From Candidatus Paceibacterota bacterium (GTDB lineage Bacteria > Patescibacteriota > Minisyncoccia > Phycocordibacterales > CAINVO01), in NCBI GenBank assembly GCA_028714275.1, contig JAQTMP010000001.1, positions 1 through 63,953 of the forward strand: DNA of 63,953 bases, read 5' to 3'. Shown here in pieces: positions 48,583 to 57,551 of this stretch. The notes beneath the pieces are model-generated. The model made no database searches. It was not told the DNA's origin and saw nothing but the letters and a program-made list of their open reading frames with translations. A program made the translations under genes and the position numbers. Position 1 is the stretch's first letter; each line of letters begins with the position of its first letter.

Positions 48583-49986
48583 TTAATTACTTGTCCAGCT
48601 TATTTGCTGATATCCTGAAGACGAAGTTGGAAAACTAGGCGGAGGGTAAAAGAGGAGGTTGCTATCGTAGGTATCTGTAGTGTTTGCGTACCCAGAGACC
48701 ACGTTATTAAATGAGTCCACCCAAGACCATGTCCACTGACCAAAAGTCATTATAGAACCAAAAACCGTAATGCTATTTTTGACCACATTGTTTTTATAAT
48801 AATAAAATTGAGCGCTCCCGTTTTGGGCGATCAGAGCCGCGTCAATCTCTAAATTGTTCGGGGCGCCGTAAGTCACTACGATACTGCCTTGGGAAAGAAG
48901 CCCCAGCACACTACTGCCGTCTTTAGCTGAATAAAGAATATTGTTTGGAATATAAATAGTCGGAGCCGTCGAAGAATTGTACGGTAGCAAAGCAGCCGCC
49001 ACCATCACCCGACCGTTGACTGTGCCTTCGACCCATATTTTATCTTCTATATAAATAATGCCGTTGCTAGGGATACTTTTTGTGTACTGCAACGTTCTAT
49101 TTTTATAATCAAAATTTTCATTATGAGCGTTCCCGTAGACATCCCAGCCTGTTGGTTCAGAAACGAGACTAGTCACTTTATACACGCTTACAGTGCCATT
49201 ATTATTAAACACCAGCGAGTAGCCTTGGCTATTAGAAGGAGGTAAATAGATGCCCCCATTTTGAGCACTACTCTTTAGGCTGGCCAAGTTGGAAGTCAAA
49301 GTCGAAAAATCCACTGCGGGCACAGGAAATTGCCAGAAATTTTTAGTAGCTTGATCGGCACTGCCCCACACCCCATTCTCAGTTGCGGGACAAGGGCTGC
49401 CTTGAGAAGAAGGGCAAGTATAGGTAGCCTTGGCCGAACCAATAGGAGAATTGCCTACCCCGTCAAAACGAATACCGCTGTTTGACATCAATTGCCCTCC
49501 GACTGTTTCGTTGCTGCCAATCCAAATAATGTCATTGCTCAAAAAAGAATACTGGGCCAGTGAAGGAATTCCGTACTTGGCTGTCACGGTCCTGGTAATC
49601 GCGGGATTATCGATGGTAGAACCTGTTGATTGGATGGTGACTACAGTTGAACCGACAGCCGGAGGAGTGATCGTCAAGCTGTATTGGCCTACCACTTTCT
49701 GAGTGTCAAAATCAGAGTAACTATGAATATACGGACCGGCAGCATTTGTCCCGTCCGTGTAGTCGCTCGGATAATGAGCAAGATGCCACTGGTAATAATC
49801 AATGCCGGCTTCGGCAATTTGCAAAGCTTCTTCTTTGTTTATAGTCGTAGAAGCTACTTTCATTTTTAACACCACCGCGTCCACCACAGGCAGCATCATG
49901 ATTGAAAAAAGAAAAATAATAACCAAAAGATAGACCAACACATCTCCTCCTTGTCCTCCGCTTTTGGATGTTATTTTTTTAATCAT
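48583..49986 (-). CDS. PilX-like pilus assembly protein
   Basis: 467 residues. One N-terminal hydrophobic segment (GGDVLVYLLVIIFLFSIMM) followed by KEEALQIAEAGIDYYQWHLA, the pattern of PilX-type minor pilins where an Ala-Gly-rich helix follows. The rest is a long beta-rich, Asn/Ser/Tyr-rich extracellular part. It starts 2 bases after a pilin gene. Confidence 0.75.
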   Translation of the reverse strand: MIKKITSKSGGQGGDVLVYLLVIIFLFSIMMLPVVDAVVLKMKVASTTINKEEALQIAEAGIDYYQWHLAHYPSDYTDGTNAAGPYIHSYSDFDTQKVVGQYSLTITPPAVGSTVVTIQSTGSTIDNPAITRTVTAKYGIPSLAQYSFLSNDIIWIGSNETVGGQLMSNSGIRFDGVGNSPIGSAKATYTCPSSQGSPCPATENGVWGSADQATKNFWQFPVPAVDFSTLTSNLASLKSSAQNGGIYLPPSNSQGYSLVFNNNGTVSVYKVTSLVSEPTGWDVYGNAHNENFDYKNRTLQYTKSIPSNGIIYIEDKIWVEGTVNGRVMVAAALLPYNSSTAPTIYIPNNILYSAKDGSSVLGLLSQGSIVVTYGAPNNLEIDAALIAQNGSAQFYYYKNNVVKNSITVFGSIMTFGQWTWSWVDSFNNVVSGYANTTDTYDSNLLFYPPPSFPTSSSGYQQISWTSN

Positions 49987-49988
49987 AC

Positions 49989-50612
49989 TTAATTTCCTAA
50001 ATTAGTCTTAAGGCTCCTAATGGTTGAGCCGGCCTGGACTGAAAAAGTAGTGGTGCCGTTTCTTTGATCTTGGCTGGAAATGACCAAGTTGATTTGGACA
50101 TATTTAACTTGATTTAAATTTATCGGAGGGACAAGCGGAGAGCTCGTGCCAGCATAGTTTGAATCATAATAATAAAAGACCGGCACGTTGCCATTGGCGA
50201 GAGCAGACTGAACCGCCGTAATTTTTTCTGAAGCGGAATTGTAAGTCAAAGGATTGCCAGAGGGTATGATGACTCCTTTATAAAGAGTCGCTCCAGACAC
50301 ATAATAACGCACTCGGTTGACCGCATTTCCGCTGGCTCCATAGCTAGTATATAAAACCAAGGTTGAATTGTCCGCCTGGTTGACTGGGTAAGAGCCATCG
50401 TTTCCGGGAGTAGCATCTCTGACTTCGTTAATGAAATTAAATTCCGCCAATCGAGCTTGGTCGATATTATTTAGAGCTAGATTTTTTTGACTAGAGCCGC
50501 TGTATATTTCTTTAAACAGAAGCGAGGCTCCTGACATGAGAATAAGAAAAACAAAAATAGTAACGAGGGTTTCTACCAGAGTAAATCCATAGTTTTGATG
50601 TTTCTTATGCAT
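49989..50612 (-). CDS. type IV pilin-like protein (PilW-like minor pilin)
   Basis: 207 residues. Prepilin cleavage motif YGFTLVETLVTIFVF; Glu at +5 as needed for assembly. The remainder is a globular domain. Last residues before the next gene overlap within 3 bases. It would be cleaved by a prepilin peptidase not in the window. Confidence 0.8.
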   Translation of the reverse strand: MHKKHQNYGFTLVETLVTIFVFLILMSGASLLFKEIYSGSSQKNLALNNIDQARLAEFNFINEVRDATPGNDGSYPVNQADNSTLVLYTSYGASGNAVNRVRYYVSGATLYKGVIIPSGNPLTYNSASEKITAVQSALANGNVPVFYYYDSNYAGTSSPLVPPINLNQVKYVQINLVISSQDQRNGTTTFSVQAGSTIRSLKTNLGN

Positions 50613-50620
50613 ATAGCGAA

Positions 50621-52429
50621 TTACTGGCTTAAGGATACCTGTAAAATATTATAACCGCTAATATTTAAGTCGCTGATAGTCTTGGTCTGATACCCTGGCA
50701 TACTGACCACCAGCTGATAATTGGAGCCAGCAGTCAAACCTGGAAAGAAAACCTGCCCTGGCGTAAAGCAACCTGCGACATAATTAATTCCTACACTGGT
50801 GACTACAGGATTTTTGGCTAGATCCGTGGTCGAAAGGAAGGCTTTGTATCGAATATACCGATTGTTGTTGCTTGAAGGGCTAATACTTGTGCCTGGCACC
50901 GTATAATATGTGCTGGCCGTGCCATCAGGACCAACAAAGTTCCAAGTAGCGTTGTCGTTGTTTGTGGCAATTTGGAATTTGACAGTGGCAGCGGGATCTT
51001 GAGAAGTTGGCTGCCAGTTTAGATTGGTGTAAGTCGTAGTAGTAGCTCCTGTATCAAAAGATGAAGAGATCAGCGAACCAGAATTAACAACCGCTTGACC
51101 ATTGTTACTGATCAAGCGCATGCCGGTGGGAATATCATTGGTACTAATATTGCCATCATCTTGAGAATACATCGTTGGGTCAACAAAATTCTCTTGACCT
51201 GACCCTCCTGTCCACGACTGCTGACTCCAATTGCTCCCTCCTGTCAATTTATTTGTGTCAGTTTGAGGGCTGAGAGTTTGCAAATCAACATTGGCCCCCT
51301 CAATAGCATTCCCGGTTGATGCATCTTTGACAATCACCAAAAGGCTATTGGCAGTTTCTGGACCAAGAAGTAAAGCAAAAGTCTGATTTGTATTTGGCAA
51401 AATGTTAATTTGTTGGATGGGTGATGAGCCGTAAACCATATAAGTGCTCGTGCTAATCAGGCTTGGAGTATAATTGTCCCACTCTAGGTTTGAAAGCGAA
51501 ACTTGCCCATTTCCATCCGAGGTATAGGTCTTGTCAAATTTTAGAACATTTGGCGTCCCGATTAATTTTGAACCTTGGACTCTTAGACCCACCCCCGAAA
51601 GGGCGCTGCAAGTTTGATCGACAGTATTAATGACAAGATTGCTCAATTGGTCTATCGAAAAACTGACCTGGGTGACTTGACCATTGGCGATGGTCGAATC
51701 AGCTTTGATCGGATTGGGATTGCTGCCGCTGACAGGATAGGTCTGATCTGTCGAATAACCATTTTTGGTCACCACGACGTGATAGCTATTGGCTGCGTCT
51801 GGAAGACCCACCTCAATCCAGTTTCCGCTGGCATCACTGATACGGCTAAGATTGATGGCCGGGGTGATAGTGGCGTTGCGGATAGAAATACTGGCGCCGG
51901 AAATTGGCTGCCCGACCGCGTCAAAGACTTTGATTGAAAATGCTCCCGCATTATTTATATTTTCCAAGCCTTTTGGAACAAAATTGGAAAAAAAACTAGT
52001 CGTCACCCCTGTGACAGTATTTTTAACGTACAGTTTGACCTGCTTATAATCATTTGGAGCAGGATCGGTACCCGCCAAAATAGTCCCATCGGCAGGATCA
52101 TCTATATAATTGACTACATAATAAATTTGGTAGGCGGTCCCATTTACGACCGTGGTGGTAGCGTTGGGCTGGTCATAGAGATTGCCGTGGGGATTTCCAT
52201 TGATGGTACCTATTTGAGAATAGGGCATATTTCTGACTACCTCCATGTACTGATCCGCCAACCCTGAAATAGTAGTAGTCTCTCGAAAAGTTCTTGTTTC
52301 CCGAATGACGGCCGCACTGGTCTGATAAACAGCCAAAGCCAAGAGTACAAAAATAAAGATGCTCACCAAGCTTTCGATGAGGGTAAAACCTTTTTGAAAA
52401 GAGGCTATGTGTAATGTATTTTTTTTCAT
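50621..52429 (-). CDS. large PilV-like pilin with carboxypeptidase-regulatory-like repeats
   Basis: 602 residues, far longer than ordinary pilins. Prepilin motif KGFTLIESLVSIFIFVLLA. The body contains at least two transthyretin-like segments (IKVFDAVGQPISGASISIRN, LLVIVKDASTGNAIEGANVD) and a discoidin-like region. Such adhesive pilin tips are known in CPR. It may mediate host attachment. Confidence 0.78.
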   Translation of the reverse strand: MKKNTLHIASFQKGFTLIESLVSIFIFVLLALAVYQTSAAVIRETRTFRETTTISGLADQYMEVVRNMPYSQIGTINGNPHGNLYDQPNATTTVVNGTAYQIYYVVNYIDDPADGTILAGTDPAPNDYKQVKLYVKNTVTGVTTSFFSNFVPKGLENINNAGAFSIKVFDAVGQPISGASISIRNATITPAINLSRISDASGNWIEVGLPDAANSYHVVVTKNGYSTDQTYPVSGSNPNPIKADSTIANGQVTQVSFSIDQLSNLVINTVDQTCSALSGVGLRVQGSKLIGTPNVLKFDKTYTSDGNGQVSLSNLEWDNYTPSLISTSTYMVYGSSPIQQINILPNTNQTFALLLGPETANSLLVIVKDASTGNAIEGANVDLQTLSPQTDTNKLTGGSNWSQQSWTGGSGQENFVDPTMYSQDDGNISTNDIPTGMRLISNNGQAVVNSGSLISSSFDTGATTTTYTNLNWQPTSQDPAATVKFQIATNNDNATWNFVGPDGTASTYYTVPGTSISPSSNNNRYIRYKAFLSTTDLAKNPVVTSVGINYVAGCFTPGQVFFPGLTAGSNYQLVVSMPGYQTKTISDLNISGYNILQVSLSQ

Positions 52430-52451
52430 TTTAAAAAAATCTTTAAAAGAT

Positions 52452-53666
52452 TTATTTAATATTATTCATCACGGTATACATCGGTGTGATCATTGAAACG
52501 GCAAAAAATCCAACCACCGCTCCAATAATCACCATCAGAAAAGGTTCAATGATAGTGGACATGTCTTTTGTTTTTTGCTCCACCTCATTTTCGTAAAAAA
52601 CAGCCACATTTCCAAGCATTGAGGCTAGTTTTCCTGTCTCCTCTCCTACACTCATCATTTCTGACACAAAGATTGGGTACAGATTGGTTTTTTCAGAAAA
52701 AACTGTCGAGATAGGGTCGCCTTTTTCAACAATTTTTTCGGTCGCTCTGAGAATTTCTTTGTAATATGAATTCTGAAGCACGTCTCCTGTGATCTTGACG
52801 GCCAAGACCATATCCACTCCTGAAGTCAAAAGTGAAGCGAGGGTGCGCGTGGTGCGGGCAGCATTAGTTTCCTTGACCAAAGGACCAATGACAGGAGTGT
52901 GGAGAAAAATATAATCAAAAACCCTCTGCCCCTGAGGGGTTTTTCCGGCAAAATAAAAAAGAGCGGCAACCCCTAACACAAGCATAAGGGCGAGAATATA
53001 ATTATTTTTTAAAAAATCGCTCAAAAAGATGATGAACTTTGTCGAGCTAGGTAAATCAGCCCCTACGTCCTTGAAAGTAGCAGTCAGACTAGGCACTACA
53101 TATACGAGCATCAGAATACCAATCAAAACCATGACTGAGACAATCACCGCAGGGTAAATCATGGCCCCTTTTATTTTTTTCTGAAGGGTATAGTTTTTTT
53201 CCATTTGAGAGGCCACTTCGCGAAGGGCTCCGACCACATTCCCCCCTTCCTCCCCAGCCTTGACCATCGAGACAAAAAGCGTGTTAAAGATATTGGGGTA
53301 GGCTGCCAAGGCCCCGCTAAAAGTCTTACCTGAGCTGATTGAAGCATTAAGCTCTCCTAAAATTTTCTTCAACTTTGTATTGCTTGACTGTCTCTCCATG
53401 ACCGAAAGGGCGCGGGACAAGGCTAGCCCGGCCTCAAGCATACCAGCCAAATTGCGGGCAAAAATTATTTTTTCGTGCTGTTTGATGCCTTTAAAAAAAT
53501 TAAAGGAAAGCTCCAAATGGGCAATCCCCGCCTTCACTTCCTCGACAGACACGAGTGATTCCTCATTTTTTTTCAGCTCGCGAAAAAGGGCTGAGCGATC
53601 CGCCGCTTCCTTTACGGCAGTATAGGTCTGACCTTCTTTGGTGACCGCTGTATATTTAAATTTCAT
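52452..53666 (-). CDS. pilC: type IV pilus inner-membrane platform protein PilC/GspF
   Basis: 404 residues. Two GspF domains, each ending in a membrane helix pair; the conserved EEGGNVVGALREVASQMEK and the second GEETGKLASMLGNVAVFYE are visible. It organises pilus assembly at the membrane together with PilB. Confidence 0.93.
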   Translation of the reverse strand: MKFKYTAVTKEGQTYTAVKEAADRSALFRELKKNEESLVSVEEVKAGIAHLELSFNFFKGIKQHEKIIFARNLAGMLEAGLALSRALSVMERQSSNTKLKKILGELNASISSGKTFSGALAAYPNIFNTLFVSMVKAGEEGGNVVGALREVASQMEKNYTLQKKIKGAMIYPAVIVSVMVLIGILMLVYVVPSLTATFKDVGADLPSSTKFIIFLSDFLKNNYILALMLVLGVAALFYFAGKTPQGQRVFDYIFLHTPVIGPLVKETNAARTTRTLASLLTSGVDMVLAVKITGDVLQNSYYKEILRATEKIVEKGDPISTVFSEKTNLYPIFVSEMMSVGEETGKLASMLGNVAVFYENEVEQKTKDMSTIIEPFLMVIIGAVVGFFAVSMITPMYTVMNNIK

Positions 53667-53712
53667 TGAAATTTTATTAAAATTTTAACTAAAACATGAC
53701 CCGTCGGTTTTG

Positions 53713-55467
53713 TTATTCCGAAATCACCCGCAAAACTTCTTCGATAGTAGTGACTCCTTTGACACATTGATAGATACCATCTTCTATCATAGTAAGCATG
53801 CCTTCACTCCGCGCCTGTTTTTCAATCTCATCTGAGCTAGCCCCGCGAATGATCAACTCCTTGATCGCTGAGCTCACTTTCAACACTTCGTGAATACCTA
53901 CGCGGCCTCCATAGCCGTCTTCCGAATCCGCGCTCGGACGAGGTTTGTAAAAAGGAATCTCTTTCCACTCTGCATTAGCAGCCACAATGTTTTCTTCTTT
54001 CAAAACCTTGAGAACTTTATCCATATCAATCTTCTTACTAACCTGAGCAAGCTCATCTTTTGATAAAAGATATTTGTCTTTTGCGTTAGTCAATCTACGA
54101 ATCAAACGCTGAGCCACAATGACATTGAGAGTCGACACGAGCAAGAAGGGCTCACATTTCATATCTATCAGACGAGGAATGGCACCGGCTGCAGAGTTGG
54201 TGTGCAGTGTCGAAAGCACGAGGTGGCCAGTCAAAGCTGCATTGATGGCGAGTGAAGCCGTCTCATTGTCACGGATTTCCCCCACCATGATGATATCTGG
54301 ATCCTGGCGAACAAGTGAGCGCAGACCTGAAGAAAATGTAAAACCGATTTCGGGTTTGACCTGAGTCTGGTTGACCCGTTTCATTTGATATTCCACAGGA
54401 TCTTCGATGGTCGAAATATTCACATCTGGAGTGTTCAAAATGTCCAGCATGGTGTAGAGAGTGGTGGTTTTTCCGGAGCCGGTGGGACCGGTAGTGAGGA
54501 TCATGCCGGTGGTGAGCTTGGTCGATTCATGCAAAAGTTCAAGTCCTTCACCATGAAAACCCAGACCCTCGAGAGAAAAACCTGAAGCATTTTCTCGCAG
54601 CAAGCGCATGACGGTTTTTTCTCCAAAATAGGTTGGCAGAACAGAGACACGGAAAGAAATTTTTTCCCCGTTTAGATCTATTTTAAAGCGGCCATCCTGA
54701 GGAAGGCGTTTTTCGTCGAGTTTGAGATTGGCCAACACTTTCAAACGCGCCGTAATGCTCGAACCGGCACTTTTTGGCAAAATCATGGCATCGTGCAAAA
54801 TACCATCAATCCGATAACGGACCACCACCTCTGTTTCCATCTGCTCAATGTGAATATCCGAAGCCCCTTGAATGGCGGCGTGCTTGAGGAGCGTGTCCAC
54901 AATACGCACCACTGGCAGATCCTCAGCCAATTTTTTTAAATCGTCTGCGCTTGTCTGATCATCTCCAGAAGAATTTCCTACATTTTTAAGTCCAGCCGCT
55001 TCCTTTTGGATGATATCTCCAAAATCCGCCTTAAGGCTTTTCTGGTATTGAAGTAAGGCTGCCTTGATTGAATCATTGTTGGTAAGTCGAGGAAGAATTT
55101 TTAAACCAGTTTTTTTCTTAATAAAATCAATGGCACTGAGATCCTCGGCGTCTAGCATAGCCACCTCGAGAGTGTCTTTGTGTTTTTTAAAGGCCACGAT
55201 GTTGTGATTGCGGGCAATCGGTTCTGGAATAGTAGACAAGACATCAAAGTCCAATTTTTGATCCGCTAAGTCAATAAAAGGAATGCCGAATAGATACGCT
55301 TGCATGCGGCGGAAATCATCCTCCAAAACTTTTCCCCCGCTCACCAAAATATCCCCTATCGACTGCCCTCGTTTTTTGGCTTCGATTTCCGCCGCGTCAA
55401 TATCCGCTCGACTGACCAGTCCCGAGTCCAGGATAAATTTTTTTAATTGCTCTTCTTCGATGTGCAT
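53713..55467 (-). CDS. pilB: type IV pilus extension ATPase PilB/GspE
   Basis: 584 residues. N-terminal MshEN domain, Walker A GPTGSGKTTTLYTML, Asp box STIEDPVEY, Walker B DPDIIMVGEIRDNETA and His box HLVLSTLHTNSA. The tetra-Cys zinc module of many PilB proteins is absent. It powers pilus polymerisation. First gene of the pilus unit. Confidence 0.95.
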   Translation of the reverse strand: MHIEEEQLKKFILDSGLVSRADIDAAEIEAKKRGQSIGDILVSGGKVLEDDFRRMQAYLFGIPFIDLADQKLDFDVLSTIPEPIARNHNIVAFKKHKDTLEVAMLDAEDLSAIDFIKKKTGLKILPRLTNNDSIKAALLQYQKSLKADFGDIIQKEAAGLKNVGNSSGDDQTSADDLKKLAEDLPVVRIVDTLLKHAAIQGASDIHIEQMETEVVVRYRIDGILHDAMILPKSAGSSITARLKVLANLKLDEKRLPQDGRFKIDLNGEKISFRVSVLPTYFGEKTVMRLLRENASGFSLEGLGFHGEGLELLHESTKLTTGMILTTGPTGSGKTTTLYTMLDILNTPDVNISTIEDPVEYQMKRVNQTQVKPEIGFTFSSGLRSLVRQDPDIIMVGEIRDNETASLAINAALTGHLVLSTLHTNSAAGAIPRLIDMKCEPFLLVSTLNVIVAQRLIRRLTNAKDKYLLSKDELAQVSKKIDMDKVLKVLKEENIVAANAEWKEIPFYKPRPSADSEDGYGGRVGIHEVLKVSSAIKELIIRGASSDEIEKQARSEGMLTMIEDGIYQCVKGVTTIEEVLRVISE

Positions 55468-55529
55468 AAATAGGGTGAAAAAGTATTTTCATATATATTG
55501 TATCAAATTTTTAGGGGCAAGAGAATGAA

Positions 55530-55641
55530 ACTATCAGTCTAAAGTCTCTTTCGGGAGCACGGATAAATCCTTGCTAGGATTTTCCTCGTGCTCGCTCCGT
55601 CGAGCTCGCAAGTCTCCCTCAAGAGACTTTAAACTGATGGT
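55530..55641 (-). repeat. structured intergenic element, core family A, copy 2
   Basis: Arms of ~21 bases (55530-55550, 55620-55641, two mismatches) enclose a core nearly identical to 46168-46238. The right arm contains the last codons and stop of the RT gene, so the RT end is duplicated inversely on the other side. It probably terminates the DGR 2 transcript. Confidence 0.88.
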
Positions 55642-56620
55642 TAGCGACCTTTTTCTGCAACTTCCCTGTGTTTCCATGACTTAAAAGCCCTAGATAAGAT
55701 TGGATTACCTCCTTTTTTGTGTCTTTGTGGATATTCCTAAACATCCTTTTCTTGGTGGTGGTCCGTAAAACTCGATGAGTGGGAAAATGTACCCATCCTA
55801 AAAAATCAACGCCTGATGAAAAGGTTTTGAGATAGATTTTATCCGGATGAAGCGAAAGTTTCAGATTTTCGTATAAAAATTGGGAAATTTTTGGAAGAAC
55901 TTTGAGCAATGTGTCTTTATCGTGGTGCATGATCACAAAGTCATCAGCGTAGCGAATATAGTGTTTCTGTTTTAGTTCGTGTTTTACGAACTGATCAAAT
56001 TCGTTCATATAGATATTTACAAGAAGCTGAGAAGTTAGGTTGCCGAGAGGTAACCCCTTACCTTCTCCTATAGACTGAAAGCTATCGATAATTTGGATTA
56101 GCAACCATAAAACGTCCTTATCTTTCAGATACATGTCTAGTATGTCAATTAGTACCTCGTGATCGACAGATGCGAAAAATTTTCTGATATCGCACTTGAG
56201 TATCCAAAGTGTCTTCCTGTTATTCTTGCTCGCCTTGTACCCGTATTTCCTAAACTGCTGCACGGCTTTATGGGTTCCCTTTCCAAACCGACACGAATAC
56301 GAATCTGATATAAATGTCCTGTTAAAGAAAGAATGAAGTTTACGATAAATTGCGTGGTGCAATAGTCTGTCACGAACACTGGCTTTATGAATATTTCTTG
56401 GCTTTGGATCGGATATATTGAACGCTTCATACGGAAGATGAACGTAAGTTTTGTCTTTTAATTCTAGGTGAAGAGCAATGATATTACTCATCAGATTTCT
56501 TTGAAATTCCTGTACATCTTTTCTGCCCTTTTTGCCGTTTATAAACTCCTCCCATGCTTCGAGCAAATTTTCTAGAGAAATGATATCGTTGTAACTACTA
56601 TCAGAAGTAATTAAAGCCAT
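55619..56620 (-). CDS. DGR reverse transcriptase
   Basis: 333 residues. RT motifs: LKCDIRKFFASVDH (first catalytic Asp), GLPLGNLTSQLLVNIYMNEF with the LGNxxSQ variant that marks DGR and retron/group-II-like RTs, and YADDF at about 224-228. It copies the template RNA with errors at adenines. No maturase or endonuclease domain. It starts 3 bases from the avd start codon on the other strand, downstream (in sense) of TR2. A G10 run lies 13 bases before the ATG and could act as its ribosome site. Confidence 0.93.
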   Translation of the reverse strand: MALITSDSSYNDIISLENLLEAWEEFINGKKGRKDVQEFQRNLMSNIIALHLELKDKTYVHLPYEAFNISDPKPRNIHKASVRDRLLHHAIYRKLHSFFNRTFISDSYSCRFGKGTHKAVQQFRKYGYKASKNNRKTLWILKCDIRKFFASVDHEVLIDILDMYLKDKDVLWLLIQIIDSFQSIGEGKGLPLGNLTSQLLVNIYMNEFDQFVKHELKQKHYIRYADDFVIMHHDKDTLLKVLPKISQFLYENLKLSLHPDKIYLKTFSSGVDFLGWVHFPTHRVLRTTTKKRMFRNIHKDTKKEVIQSYLGLLSHGNTGKLQKKVANHQFKVS

Positions 56621-56623
56621 TCT

Positions 56624-57028
56624 ATGAAGTCTACCCCCCCCCCGAGAATCCTGCCAGTGTTACAAAAGCTAAAAACTGTGTATATCCAATGGTACGGCTA
56701 TTTACAGACAATTCCGAAGCCTCATCGTCATTCCTTAGGCTTAAGAATTGATACTTTATTTGTTGAGAGCATGGAAGCGATCAGTGTGGCAAGTTTCCTG
56801 CAAAGGAAAGAAAAACTGCCTTGGGTGAAATTGGCTATACGAAAAATTGATACTGCAAAAGTCCTACTTATGGTGCTTTGGGAGACAAAATCATTAGACA
56901 GTAAAAAATATATTGAATTGTCGGTTCAACTGGAAGAAATTGGGAAAATGCTTGGTGGTTGGAATGGACAGATATCATCGAGACTTTTAAAACAAAACTC
57001 TCCTACCATGAAGGCGGGAGAGAAATGA
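56624..57028 (+). CDS. avd: DGR accessory protein Avd
   Basis: 134 residues. Four-helix-bundle pattern IPKPHRHSLGLRIDTLFVES, then AIRKIDTAKVLLMVLWETKS and EIGKMLGGW; basic overall. It forms the pentamer that brings RT to the template RNA. Codons 4-7 are a run of ten C residues (T-P-P-P), directly after the start. Unlike the BPP-1 type, it is antisense to target, template and RT. Its stop is 6 bases from the template repeat. Confidence 0.88.
   Translation: MKSTPPPRILPVLQKLKTVYIQWYGYLQTIPKPHRHSLGLRIDTLFVESMEAISVASFLQRKEKLPWVKLAIRKIDTAKVLLMVLWETKSLDSKKYIELSVQLEEIGKMLGGWNGQISSRLLKQNSPTMKAGEK
56633..56643 (+). repeat. C10 homopolymer at the start of avd
   Basis: Ten C in a row within codons 4-7 of avd, mirrored as G10 in the 5' region of the RT gene. 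Such tracts slip during replication; one base gained or lost would shift the avd frame after the fourth codon, and would also change spacing in front of the RT start. Confidence 0.8.
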
Positions 57029-57033
57029 GAGAG

Positions 57034-57165
57034 TTGCGAAGACGGAAGACGATCCGATTGTCGAGATCCCAATGATTGTCGGGATTCGTCCAATTGCCGT
57101 TGAGCCAACGATTGCCGTCATCGTTGCGCTTGACGTTGAACACGTTCGGGTTGCCGTCGGAGTCG
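57034..57165 (-). repeat. DGR template repeat TR2
   Basis: 132 bp, partner of 57568-57699. On the minus strand it encodes DSDGNPNVFNVKRNDDGNRW and then an Asn-rich run (LNGNWTNPDNHWDLDNRIVF). All 20 differences I count to the variable repeat are at template adenines. It starts 6 bases after the avd stop on the opposite strand. Confidence 0.97.
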
Positions 57166-57169
57166 ATTT

Positions 57170-57413
57170 GTACATGATTTCATCTATTACACCACCCCTA
57201 GAATACTCGCAGGGTTGAATCTTATTTGTGATCTATAATCACTCAAAATCACGCACCAAGTATCTTCATTTTTTTGAAGTGTCTACATACACCACTCTAG
57301 CCGAAACCTTGGTCGCGGATATTCTCGATGCATGGATACTGGATTCGGTAGCGGAAAACCTTGGCCGTCCGCATATTCACCTACTACCGAAATTTATAAT
57401 ATCATAAAATAAA
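57170..57413 (-). other. intergenic region upstream of TR2 with RNA structure
   Basis: No gene. On the minus strand TTCGGTAG pairs with CTACCGAA (8 bp) around a hairpin with CCAAGG in its loop, and a second imperfect copy of that hairpin follows (GAATAT..CCAAGG..CGGCTA). A promoter candidate for the template RNA is TTGGTG, 16 bases, TATAGA at about 57220-57250. Confidence 0.4.
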
Positions 57414-57445
57414 AGCCCCGAGCACGTGATCGTGTCGGGGGGAAG
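57414..57445 (-). terminator. terminator of DGR target 2
   Basis: CCCCGAgCACG / CGTGtCGGGG with a tgat loop, followed on the minus strand by CTTTTATTTTAT. It lies about 110 bases past the target stop and separates target from template RNA. Confidence 0.75.
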
Positions 57446-57551
57446 ATTTTCTCGTCAGAAATGAATCTGGGCGATAGGTGTATCTTGCCTTAACTTTTTG
57501 CGCCGAAGGACAAAGTTCAAAGGGTCTAAGGAGACCACAGTGGACAAGTCC

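Noticed and set aside
57297..57390. A third TR/VR copy between TR2 and VR2
   Set aside because: The two similar stretches (around CCAAGG) are short hairpins and do not match TR2 or VR2.
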